DNA of 64,000 nt from Aphrocallistes beatrix (lineage: Eukaryota > Porifera > Hexactinellida > Sceptrulophora > Aphrocallistidae). The position numbers and the translations under genes are program-made. Position 1 is the first letter of the stretch. Each line of letters starts with the position of its first letter. The notes under the pieces are model-generated. The model had not been told where the DNA came from and searched no databases. It saw nothing but the letters and a program-made list of their open reading frames with translations. Below, piece by piece: positions 12,927 through 24,700 of the stretch. The stretch is from positions 5,940,857 to 6,004,856 of the forward strand of contig OY725491.1 in NCBI GenBank assembly GCA_963281255.1, read 5' to 3'.

Positions 12927-15900
12927 TCACCAATTTTCAACTGCTTTTTCCGGAGGCAAAGCTAACCCTTCTAACTTAAAATCCTTCGGTAAACAAGAAA
13001 CTCTAACTTTAACTGGGGTAAATAGCTTTAAATCTTGATCGAAAGTTGACTCGTCCCTTTTCCATGTGATCACGAGCTTGTAAGGATTATTCGTTTGATT
13101 AAACTCAAATTTCGTCGCGACTCCCTCTTGAACTAATCTTTCGCAATACACTCTAACCTCAATTCCGATTCTGGTGAGCATAACATCAAACGAAGCGTCG
13201 AGTACTTTCATAACGCGTCCATGTTCGATTATAGGCTCTGTATTGTGAAGGAAAAATGCGAAGAAGAGCATGTTACTCTGGTAGCTCGCTCTCTTCGCTT
13301 TGGTTTTCGTATCATTGCAATGCTCCGGAATGAAATCATACTCAGATTCTTCAATCTCAAGGCGTGGTCCCTGGTCCAGAGCTGCTGCTAACTGCCTGTG
13401 CACGACCAGATCAGGGTATCTGCGTATGGGAGACGTGAAATGTGTGTAATATGTGAAATTCAACGCGTAATGTAACGTATTGATGTCTTCCTTGAGTCTG
13501 AAGTACTGAGCTAAGTTCATCGGGATAGAACAGAGGTTGGAGAGAATGCAGGCTTCATCTGCATCGTGGTTCTGTGAGAATGCATGCAGTGACTTCATAA
13601 TGGTGCCCGCACTTGAGATGTTCATCGGGATCTTATAGTTCTGACAGACACGAAGCAGTTTGGTCTCGAGCTGGTATTGGTTGGGTGGAGGATGGAAACG
13701 AAGCATGGCGTGCTCTGGAAAATGGTCTGACAACTTCTTAGCAACTAGCTGGTTGGCTAACAACATGAATTCCTCGATTAGGAAATGGCTCGAGTGTCGA
13801 ACATACGGCCTAAAACCTAAAAAATAACAGCTTTAAAAAGGTGATAAATACTTGTACATATAAAAATATACGGAATCCTTCTATGGAACTGACTTCCATA
13901 CAAGGAATAAACGCTATTTAAAAATCACTCATAAGGTGGAAAATGATTTTATACATAAAAAATCCCCATAGTGCTATATAAATATTATTTTTGAAAAGAA
14001 AAGTATAATAATACTCATTCGCAGCGTTTCCAGCGGAAAGATATTTGATGATAAGATAAATTCAAATTTTATCAAACCCACAATTTGAAAATAAACGATT
14101 CATTTGCAACTAATTAATTACTGAAGTTTAATTAACACTGTTTGATGTCGAGTGTAGCAGAACTTACCGATTGGATGACCAGTTTCGGGATCAATTGAAA
14201 AATCCAGCTTAATTTTCTGCAAGATAAGAGATCCATTCTTCATCCTATTCTCTCGCATTTTCTGCGCCAACCTATCCAGATTCAGAACAGAATCAATGAC
14301 GGATTGAGCAGATTGACCGAACAATTTCTCCTTCAAATCAGCGCTCCAATCTTTAGTGGGATTCTGAATGATCTCTGCAGCTAGCTCGTAGTGCATCTTG
14401 ATGCAAGAGTGTATGACGGTGCGACCAAACCAAACGTCATAAGGTTCACAGGCCCCACCCATCTTGAACACGACAGAGATAGCCAGCCTCTCCACGCCTG
14501 GATTCAGACTGCACAGCTGGTCTGCTAGGACGGACGGTAGCATGCGGATGACCTGGTGCGTCAGGTACACACTCGTTGCACGCGTTCTTGCTTCAATGTC
14601 TGTTAAAATGTAGTGTTAATTAACAGATTGGGATTGATTAGGAAGAATGGAATCATTGCTCTACTTTCACATAGTAGCGTACAATCATATGTGGTTACTT
14701 TTTCAGGAACCCATATTTTAATCTTTGGGGCTCCAGTTTATTATCAACTCATTTATTTAATCTCTTGATCGCAGTATGAGTATGTAATCTTGTATTGAGA
14801 TAATTTAGTGTCTAGTTCAGATCCCTGGTCCAAAAAGATACAATACAATTAAAATCCAATTAATATACGTACCGTTTTAAGGGATTATATCATTTCTTGT
14901 CTCAAGTTTCTAGTTACAAACCTAATGGAGAGTTCTCTTTAACAAAGTAGCTGACATCAGCTATATGCACTCCCACTTCAAACACTCCATCTCCCAACTG
15001 CTTGCAATGCAGTGCGTCGTCCATGTCTCGAGCAGTGGAGGGGTCTACAGTGAAGATACACAAATCTCTGAAATCTCTCCTCTTACCATATTCCTCCTTT
15101 GGAATATCCCAGTTTTGTAGAGGAAGACATTCTATTGCTTCTTTAGGAAACTCGTCCGTTTGTGTGATGTCATTCTCGATTAGGAGCGCTTCAATCTGAG
15201 TCTTCAGACCTGAAGAGTCTCCCAGGCAATCGAGGAGATTTCCTTCCGCGTACGGGGAGTGTACCTTTAAATTTATGGAATTTAATTAATACACAATATT
15301 CCAGCGGTTTTCAACCTTTTTTGACTGTGAACCCTCTATATCAATTTTCCTATATTATGTGGACCCCCTCCTATTAACCGTAATACAAAATTTCGAATCC
15401 TGTGAACCACTAAGGGGCCCATGGAGCCCAGGTTGGGAACCACTGCAATATTCTATACAGTAACTATGTGCTTCGTTCAATCTCATTAGAACTACCTTCC
15501 AGTCGGTTATCTGCACTGCAAACATAGAAGAATCATACTTCCGCTTATCGTGCACGTAGTCAGGTGGACATTGAGACAGAGGCACCAAAATCCGAGGAAT
15601 TCTGGAGTCTCTTGGAGAGAAGAGGGCCAGCCCATTTCCAGTGTCGTACTGCTTCAGAAAACCGACCGATTTCTTGGAATGCTTCGCTTGGGTGATTCTG
15701 ACAACTTTTCCCATTTTCTGTGAGATGTGATCGAAAAGAAGTGAAGATTCGCCATTCTCTGATTTCGCTTGTTGACCTAATTTGAGTGAAAATGTATTAA
15801 CACCAAAAAAACCCAATTACTCCACATGAACTCACTATATGTATCTTCTAGTATCTCAACCACAACCATATCCGAATCCATAGCTCTATTCCTATGCATA

Positions 15901-17093
15901 ACACCAAGGATAATCACATCTCTATTTTCTGCGGCATTCAGCACAAATGCTTGCTCAAAATTCTTCGGATTAATCCGGAATAATCCTTGTATCATCACTC
16001 CAGAGATTAATCCTGATCTGGCCTCCTCTGGACTGATATATTCCTCCATTGGAGTGTCTAACTTTTTGAAAAAAGTTTGGGGATTTGGGCCATCTTTTTT
16101 CACAGGTTTTGAACTCGTTTTTTCATCCTCTTTCACCTCAGGAAGAATTTCTTCGTTCACAGGTGATGCTCCTATATAATTATGCCAATAATTAAATTCA
16201 ACTCGATTCATAACATAGATAGTCTCACCTCCTTTATACTCTCTTTTAATGACAGAAGCTGGCATCAGTTTGGTAGCTGTCTTATTTTCATCATTCGATC
16301 TTCCTCGCGAGGATCTATCAAATGAATCCGCTTCAGGATCGTTCATATCTCTATTCCTCTGCCTCCCACCGCGTCTCCAATTGCGCCATCGCTTTTTATT
16401 GTCTTCACCAGAAGTTTCACTCACACTCGGATCGCTCGGATTCGCCGGAGCACTAAACCTCTGTCCGTGCGGCATTCTGGGCAACATCTGAGGATTGATG
16501 GGCGGGGCAAAGTTGGTGTTGGGTGCTAATGGATAGTTTGGTTGGCGCTGTCGATACATATTCATTGGGTGTCCCTGGTACTGAGGTTGAGGCATCTGTT
16601 GGAAAGATTGTGGAGACGGTGGACTCTGTAGGATTTGAAGGAGCCAAGCATGGTAGGTGTGTGCTAGCACTTTATTCACTGCGAAAAGGAGATCTATAAG
16701 ATTGGAGGCTGTGTTCCAATCGTAGAATGTGGTGTAGCTAACTTGGTTTGTGTCTGGGTTGTAGAAAGGTTGGAGGAATTGATGTGGCATTTCAAGGGCT
16801 GATAGTGTTACTTCCGGTGGCTCCAATGGGTAAGCTCTGTCCAACCACAAATGAACAATGCTGGATGCCATTCCATTTGGTAGCAATGAGAACCCAGGAC
16901 CGATCAGCTGTGCAATGGCGTACTCATTGCCGTTCTTCTCAACTGTGGAGAGTTGTAGTTTGAAAGTGACGAATGTCTGTAGTAGGGAGATGCTGTGCTG
17001 AATTAGAGTGTCGGGCTGTGCATAGGAGAGAGAGGAGAGCTGACTCGTAGCTTCTGCTAACTGGGGCTCTCCTGCGAATGTACCTGATGCCAT
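12927..17093 (-). CDS. DIS3L2: DIS3L2-like 3'-5' exoribonuclease with N-terminal UEV/E2-like domain
   Basis: RNase II/R family exonuclease. DIS3L2 degrades uridylated RNAs in the cytoplasm without the exosome. Exons are 15836-17093, 15496-15776, 14922-15264, 14168-14599 and 12927-13816, with matching phases. A 57-nt in-frame stretch at 16172-16228 has GT..AG ends and is probably an intron. The product is about 1,048 aa, or 1,067 if it is retained. Residues 45-150 look like a UBC/UEV fold (YPLEPPEVTL, FYDWNTASNLIDLLF) with no obvious catalytic Cys. A Pro/Gln-rich linker follows, then the cold-shock region (SGVMIQGLFRINPKNFEQAF), then RNB with the catalytic acidic cluster DPSTARDMDDAL, then YTHFTSPIRRYPDLVVHR and a short S1-like end. 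The RNB part matches DIS3L2 better than DIS3 or DIS3L1, and no PIN domain is visible. A hAT-type MITE lies in the second intron. Confidence 0.9.
15302..15445. mobile_element. hAT-type MITE (Charlie-like TIRs)
   Basis: 144-bp element with imperfect TIRs (cagcggttttcaacc / ggttgggaaccactg). It is flanked by an exact 8-bp duplication, caatattc, at 15294-15301 and 15446-15453. The TIR style and the 8-bp duplication are typical of hAT elements. It lies in a DIS3L2 intron only 50 bp from the exon ending at 15496, and it has no coding capacity. Confidence 0.9.
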
Positions 17094-17429
17094 CCTGAAT
17101 TCTGTTTATGATATGTATGTTTTTTTTAAATTATTTAATCTGTAAAAATTGATCTAAATACGTATATAGTATTTGATAAGTATATTTAATAGAAAAAAGT
17201 TGTGAAATACACACATAGGAATAGATATACAAAATTTTAGGATTCTAAATTAAGTATTTTCGTTACAAACAAACTTTCAAGGATGAAGAATATAAATTAT
17301 TTTAGAAACATGAATAGAAAATTATTATATAAAACATGCAAATCAAGTAAAACAACACTAGATGAACTGAGATGAAAAGAATGTCTATTCTAAGGAGTGA
17401 GTCATCATGCAAACTCTACGACAGCTTCA
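17094..17429. other. Spacer between DIS3L2 5' end and PARP3 3' end
   Basis: About 335 bp, AT-rich. It holds the DIS3L2 5' flank and the PARP3 3' UTR. No further gene or repeat recognised. Confidence 0.6.
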
Positions 17430-20400
17430 CTACATTTTGAATGTTATGAGGTAACGGATTCGGTTCTGACTTTCCTTGTAGACGAGATACTCACTCTGGT
17501 AGAAGCTAGAATTGGTGTATGCACTTTGGTTGACTGCTTTTCCTTGTGGCACAATTATGTCGCGACCATCAATTGTTACTTTCGTATCTTGTTTAGGTTC
17601 TAGAACATATAGACATAAAATTCTGTGTTTGAAAGAAAAGATTTATAAATTGAAATCAATTATTTAGTCTTGCTGAAGGAAAAGCTAATATGTGTTGAAT
17701 ACTTACATTCTTAGCTAAAACCATAGTAACAAAAAATAGAAGGAATTTCATAAAACAGTTTCATCAAAGTTTTATAATTTTATCGTTTGACCTATTATCT
17801 CCTACCATTTAGAATTCTGAAAAACTAACTAAATATTGAAAATTATGTCCTACATTTACTCACCTGGTTCTGTCCTCCCTCTAGCCACCACAGAGTCGTA
17901 ACCAGAGGGAGCCTTCATGAGACTGGAGTCATCGACGGTGATGGAGCATTCATTGCCAAGTGCTACTTCATTCAAGAACATTATCCCGGTCCCGTTGGCA
18001 GCAGGACGAACTACATATTGGGAGAAGATATTGAATAGGAGCTTCTATACAACTAACGGAGACAACCAAAGGGATCGATATACACGTAGTTACCAATTAA
18101 GAAGTGAATGTTTTTTCCCAAAATTATTGCGGAATTATTTGAAAATACAAGTCAGTAGAACCTGCATAATCCGACTACTGTATAGTACTTAATTTGGTTA
18201 AAAATATCGACATATTTCGGTTAAAATGTCAGATTTAAAAGTAATGTATCAATCCCCAACTAGGATTTTGCTAACCCATTTCAAGTTAAGGTATTTTGGG
18301 CGGGCAATACCTAAAAATGTGGAGCCTTTACTATAAATAGAGTAGACCAAAAAAGTCAAAACAAGGATAACTGGAAATTCTCGGATGGGAAGCTTATGAT
18401 CGCTTATAAACTTCAACACACCATAGCCAGCTGATTTCATTTGTTCCGAAGCGAAGTAAATCCCTCTCCCCACTCTCCCGCCGGAATGTGGCATAATCCT
18501 AAGCCCGTCTTTGAGAATGGCGGCCACCACAGCCACATTCGTCCCGTGCCACAGCAGTTTCCGATTCTTGATATTGTCGTGTACTTTATGCCTGTCGAAC
18601 TCAGAATGCCGGTTCACCTCCCAGATGTTCTGTATGGTACAGCCGCTACCATAACCGAATATGCCACCACTTCCTGCCTTTGTATTATTAGTGTACGTCT
18701 CCAGTGTCTATTTTAAACATAAAATATTTAAAATTGTATTAAAGCCCTTTGGAAACAAAATAAACAAGCATGCTCCATTGTATTTAACTCACTTTATACA
18801 AGTCTGTTTTCGGCTCTACCAAAGACAAATCTGTTTTCAACAGACCCATATTCACGTCATAAGGATGCGGTACTTCGTCCAAACTCTCATGACTCTTATC
18901 TTTATCTTTCTGCATAGATAGAGCCAATTCTATATCCCCGAGTACCTGTGAGCAAAAGGTAAAAATAAAACAAAACACAGTGAAATTTTAAAGTTAAAAA
19001 GTGTATATTCTTGCGTACCATTAGCATATCTGTCCTCTGCTGCAGCTGTTCGGCAGAGCTGATGGACGGAGGTCTCTGGCGACCGAAGTCATGCGGAATA
19101 ACTGTGTAGAACTCAGAACTGAGGTCGGCGAGCTTGGAATTCTTCTTGGCCTTCAATTCATTTTCGAGTTTCTCAAGCACGTCGAACCCCTTTGCTATCT
19201 GTCCCTTGCTGAGTTTGCCCAGTGGCATTTTCTTGACATCTAAATATTGCTTAGTTACCACACGTGTGTTAAGGCATGTTTTTATAAGGGTGATCTTGGT
19301 GTTAAAATTACACAACGATCTTTGGGAGTTACACTATGATTCATATTTTCTCGGTGGTTAACGCCACGGTTAAGCTGAATCACACCAAAGTCTCAACCTT
19401 AAAAAAACTGTCTTAAGGGAAACGAATATCCCACTTAGAAGTAGCCGATCGTATTCAGATGATTATATAATCATTTGAAATATTGTTATACTCGAATAAT
19501 CGCGATTCCCTCAAAGAGGATGCTACATCTTTTGTTCTCCCTTAGAACAAAGTTTTACAGCAAATTATTCTCTCTTTTCATTTACTCAATCTTTCGAGCG
19601 ATTATAGTCATTGAAAACTCCCTTCTAAAACATTAATATTTTATCAAGATGTATACGTGGCTAAAGTTTAATAATCACTCAGCTAGTATTCGGGGATATT
19701 ATTATACAAATAAAAGATTTCATCCTTACCAATATCAAAGCTTTTCAACGCATTATTGAACATGTCATTGTCGAAAATCAATTTGATGAGGCCTTGTGTT
19801 TCTTTGTCTAGTGTGCAAGCTTTCACCTTTTTGGGTTTTGAATCCGTTTTCGAATCAACTGGTACTACAATCTACAAAGAAATAATTAGAAATTGGATCG
19901 TTTAGTATTCTATTCCATGAATTAAAATTGTATTCAGGTTAAGTACATAAAAATATAAGTACACCTAACCTCTTCTTCCTCATCTGAATCAGCCATCTCT
20001 AGCAGGGTGTACTTGCCTGAGGATGGAACAAAGTTATCTCTGTCGTCCCAGTTCCATTTTGTTTTATCCTTGAACTTCTTCTTGAACTCACTCTCAGCAG
20101 AAGATTGGACAGGGAAAGGCCCTTTCATTGCATTCTGACCACTCTCCCCCTACCAGGAAATAAAACTTGAATTAATAACCTAATTATGACAAAATGTTCT
20201 TATTCTCAACTTCACTAGAGGCTAGTATTTTGAAATTTTAAAAATCCAGAAAATCCAACTCACCACACGGCCCCATCTATTCCATACATAATAACTCTTT
20301 CCGGCCTTCAGCATCTGAACGACGTAGTACTTGTTATTATTGTGTCCGACGTTGGTTTGATTGAGCATACAGTCCCAGTCATCCACCACATGGTAGTTAG

Positions 20401-21260
20401 TGTTGAACGGAACCTGCTGATCGACCTTCCTCGCTGAGTGGGACTTCTTCGTCTTCTTCGTAGCTGAAATTTGAAGGAATCATTGTATTTCAAGTAAATA
20501 TGTATTTTAAAAGTTTGCTATTGCTTGACTCAGGATCAACACTGGTGGGACACATATTTTTTGAGTTTTTGTACTTATCACGGTGGATTTGGGAATCTTG
20601 GAACAAAAAGGGCGATGATTGTCACATTTTGATTTGCCAATATGTTGTGTCGTGCGGGAATTTGAGTGTTCCCCTTCATGGGTGGATACACTCAAATTCA
20701 CCTGGTCCTGCACCCCCACTGACTTGACTTAAAGCAAAAAATATGATTTACTAACAAGCAAATATTTGTATGTGACAAAACTTTGGAAATAATCCGCTAA
20801 CTAAACTCACCATCTTGTTCTTGCAGGATCTCTTTCGCCTTCTGGAAATCGGTCTGTTCAGGTTCTGACTTTTTAGACTTCTTTTTCTTGGGAGCGGAAG
20901 TGTCCTCGTCTCCGTCCTCATCGAGAGCTGCCTTCAAGCGTGCCACTAACTGCGGTTTCTTCCCGGTCGTTTCTAAACCTAAATATCCGATTTAGAAGTC
21001 TCATATCCAATCTAATCTCATTCAAAAATTGTTTACTAAACAATCAAATCGATATAAAAGGAAACAATAACTACTAAAAAAACAAACTTCATTGAGAGAA
21101 ACATATATAATGCTAGCTCACCTTTCTCTTCTAGTGCCTCTCTCAGCTTAGCTACAGTGAGGAGAGAAGGGTCCGTGTCTTGCTCTTCTAAAGCCTTGGT
21201 AGCCCCTTTTGTTGACTTACTCGCTTCCGTCTTGGTAGCAGCTTTTCGACGTGGAGGCAT
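17430..21260 (-). CDS. PARP3: PARP3-like ADP-ribosyltransferase with N-terminal SAP domain
   Basis: Nuclear DNA-damage-activated ADP-ribosyltransferase. Ten exons (21122-21260, 20811-20978, 20264-20463, 19970-20149, 19730-19871, 19019-19239, 18793-18945, 18422-18707, 17864-18010, 17430-17599) sum to 601 aa. The domain order has four parts. First is a SAP DNA-binding motif split over exons 1-2 (LTVAKLREALEEKG joined to LETTGKKPQLVARLKAALDE), then a Lys-rich stretch. The WGR domain follows (MLNQTNVGHNNNKYYVVQML, WNRWGRV, KTKWNWDDRDNF). Then come the helical regulatory domain (KKMPLGKLSKGQIAKGF) and the catalytic domain. The H-Y-E triad is intact: LLWHGTN, GRGIYFASE and SQSEYLVY, as FYQSEYLVYKE. 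Residues such as HGTNVAVVAAILKDGLRIMP and the C-terminal VPQGK region match PARP3 rather than PARP1 or PARP2. Human PARP3 has a short unstructured N-terminus, so the SAP domain is notable. Confidence 0.94.
18266..18345. repeat. Dispersed ~80-bp repeat, copy 1 (in PARP3 intron)
   Basis: Shares an ordered set of words with 35457-35535 and 56641-56715: a block near ttgctaac..atttc, a gggcggg-like block, atgtggag, and the end actataaatag. It could be the terminal part of a pogo/mariner-like MITE. The TATA-like word may be coincidental. Confidence 0.6.
19271..19430. repeat. Dispersed inverted-repeat element, copy 1 (PARP3 intron)
   Basis: Similar over roughly 130 bp to 29770-29903 in SCAPER. Shared words are ttgggagtta, agtctcaacc/ggtctcaacc and ttaaaaaaac at the end. 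The second copy shows terminal inversion of a gttgacacc-type end followed by a T run, so this is probably a MITE. Confidence 0.7.
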
Positions 21261-21720
21261 GCTAATATCTCCTAACGCAGAATTTGACAGAATTTAACGA
21301 GTGTAAGTGAGGAATTATTTCGAAATGAACAAGATATCTGGACTATGTATGTAGTGAAACTTTAGACTCGTGTGTAGCATATATACTAGTTTATGCTAAA
21401 TTCATAATGGATGTAAAATTTGTGGTTACCAACAGGCTATTGAGCTTGGAATGCAGGGATAAAGTTTTTAGAAATGAAGATAACTTATGCATAGCAATGT
21501 AAGTTAGTGGTTGTGAGGGTGAAATACATATGTAGACTATTTGATCAGTTTAATAAAAGCAACAATCAATGAATGAAATAACAAACGAAACAAGGCATCT
21601 AATGAATGAATAAGGAAGGAATGAAGAAATTCTGATAGTGTTTTGAGTGTAGAAATATTCCAAATGACACATCTGTTATAATATTTGCATGCAGTAAAAT
21701 ATAATCAAATGAAGGACAAG
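21261..21720. other. Spacer between PARP3 5' end and SCAPER 3' end
   Basis: About 460 bp. Holds the PARP3 promoter region and the SCAPER 3' UTR. I see a stretch rich in short atgaatgaa repeats near 21565-21625 and no gene. Confidence 0.5.
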
Positions 21721-24700
21721 TCACTTGGATATTCCATAGAACTCAAAAACATAACCGATCGTTTCGAGGGGGAAACGCCATTTCAAGTCAAACTGGTTGA
21801 ATGCAAGGGAGTTGGTGGGAGGAGTATTTCCGAGCTGTTGATTGATGTAGACGGTGAGCATTTTAAGACTGACATCCTTCTTCAAAGTTTCTCGGTTATT
21901 CTCATTGTCGTATGTGGCCGCAATAAGTGAAGGGAAAAGTATATTCTTCTGCTCCATGGACGAGAAATAGACGAACGGCAAGTCAACTAGATGCTGGAGA
22001 ATAGTCGGCAGTCGGCCTGACTGGATAGCGTCCTGGTTCTGAACGGAGAACAGCACGAAATAACCGACAGAGAGAATGAGTAAATTCAGCAGGTCTCGGT
22101 TCTCGTAGTGCTTAGAATATCCTATAAGGTAGCTGACGAGCAATTTAAATTCGTTGACACGTGTCTCATCGGAACCTACACCACCCTGCATCACTGAATG
22201 ATTGATCAGAAATGCGTTGTTGATATACTGAAAAGCGATCGTAGCAATGGTGACTGTATTGTCGGACAATTTCGGGGGTGGAGCATTTAGAGGTTTCGGA
22301 GGGCCTGAATGCAGAATGATGCTGTATAGCAGCGAGGTAACATTCATGCTTGGGAACTGTTTGAGTTTCGATGAGAATATTGTAGTGTGTGGAAATTCTG
22401 TCTGTTTCTTCGTAGGCAACACGATGCGACAACCCTTTTTCAAATGACGAGTGACTATAGCAAGAACTTCCATTGACTTTAGTACAATGCTTTCAGTATC
22501 AGTGTTCTCCATAGGCCCGCATACCACATTGAAAATTACGAATATCTGATCCATCAGTCCAATGGACAGTGCATAGTTAATCAAATCAATGCAAACTTCG
22601 TGTAGCAAAGGCTCAGTATTGTGATTGATGCCAGAGACCCCATTCATTGTAGCGATGATGAAGTTGAATAGACTTAACAGTGACTCAGTAACGCCTACAT
22701 ACTCAAAATCCCTTTTCATCTTATTATGAGATGGTGACTGCATTTGGTAATAGTACAGCATGTATGAGCCCCATCTTGTTACCCATAACCGCATCAATAG
22801 AAGGAAAATATCGATGCAGGTGATGTATGAAGAGTTCGCTATGATGTAAGTACAGTTAATCTTTGATTGCTGCGAAACAATGCAAATCGTGTCAATAATC
22901 GCCTGGACGACTCCCCAGAAGTTAGGCGTTATCTTGTCGTAGTGGTTCTCAATGTGAGCACTTATTAAGGCTAGAATTTGACCATAAATGCCAAGGCCAT
23001 CGCTTTGAATGAAATAAAGTATTGCTTCGTTCTTTGTATTAATTTGCACGGCAGATTTGACCTCGCGAAGCTGTTGAATAACCTCCTCAATTGAGGCGAT
23101 TTTTTCCAAATGTTTATTTTGAGAGGAAAGAATCCTGCTTAGAGTGGGGAAAATTTTAGAAAAGGAAGATTTGATCGCGCTATGACTTCGAAGTGAAGTG
23201 AAATCGAATGATGGTTTTACCTTTGGGAAGTTTGCTTCAAGTTTTAACTTTAACTTTCTGGCCTTTTTCTTGTCAGACTTTTGAATGCCTTGTAACTCGG
23301 CGGATAAAGATTTCGTGTCTTCACTCTCATCGAGTTCTTCTATGAACCAGCGATCTCCTAGCTTGAATCGTTTCTCTTCAGAATTATCGATATTTTCCAA
23401 CGCTTCGTGGTGTCTACTTGATCTGAAATGCGCTAACAAATACAGCTCAGAATCGAGTCTTGTGTTGCAGATTTTGCAGATCTTAGGCGTAGGGTAGGGG
23501 TAGTCTTCTGGGATATCGTGAAGGGCTTGGTTACCATTAGAGATGGAAGAATCTTCTGATTTGTGCGTCTTTTTCTTATTCGAAGCTTGTTTGATTTTTG
23601 GGAAGCTTCCACCCTAAATAATGGATGGTGTAATTAACTACGATAAGACGTATGCTAATTAAGAAAGTTAAATTGATCCTTAGAGTTAATATGTCTACAG
23701 AAATCTGTCTTTTGTATAATTTCAAAAGCAAATCATACATAAGTGAGGATACTATTAGAATTATTACATAAGAGTTGAGTAATAAAGGAGTTGTAATTGA
23801 GTAATCATAATTTTAGATACCAATTATTGCATAGATACATTCCACCATAGAGATGGAAACTGGAGATAATTACGTATGTATAACCATTGTGCAGGGTATG
23901 TTCCTTGCGGTATGGTGAAAATAGTTCGCACAAAAACCGGAAATAGTTCGACTTTCCAAAAAAGGAAATAGTTCGAAAAACCCCCACCATTAATCCTAAT
24001 GATAAAAAATCGAACCATTTCCGCATTACCGTTCCTTGCTATACTAATAGATAGTTCATCACCCATTTGATCTAATCTTTAGTGTCCCAGATGTTATTAC
24101 GAAATGTAATACCTCTGGCATTGAATACTTTCGCACAGCCTTTTTCCTAGTCAAATCTTTGGACAGAGCTTCTTCTTGTCTGACTTTTTCTTGCATTTCC
24201 CTTCTCTCTCGCTGTCTGACTTCCCTCTCACGTCTCTGCAGAGCGAGCTGAGCCAACTTTGCTTCTTGTTCTGCTTGCTTCTGAACTTTCCTCTACAGTA
24301 ATCAATGCATATAGTATTTAAACTTTAAATATCGATTATCCAATTCTTAAACTATTATCATGGAAAATGGTCTTCGCGCTGTTACAATTTGCAATTAGGT
24401 TGGCAAATAAGTTTCCAAAATTAGAATGATCGAAGTGAAAATCTAATATACGAATAACTTTATTGACAAACTCAATATATTATATTCAGGGTTGGAATTT
24501 AACCCGGGTTAAATAGGTTTTGCCCAGCCCAGTGGGTTAAACCCGGGTAAAATCCGGGTTTAATTAGTTTAACCCGGGTTAAAACGGGTTTTATTCTCCA
24601 GAAACGGATTTTCCCAGTTATTGTCTTTGTTTTCAAATTCAACAATATAATTAATTATATTAGCGTATTTTTTGTAAGAGGTGCATATCAAAATCTAATA

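Noticed and set aside
18151..18182. Short cagtagaacc..ctactg sequence in PARP3
   Set aside because: Looks like a deleted pogo-like end, but too short and without a matching TA on the left to call an element.
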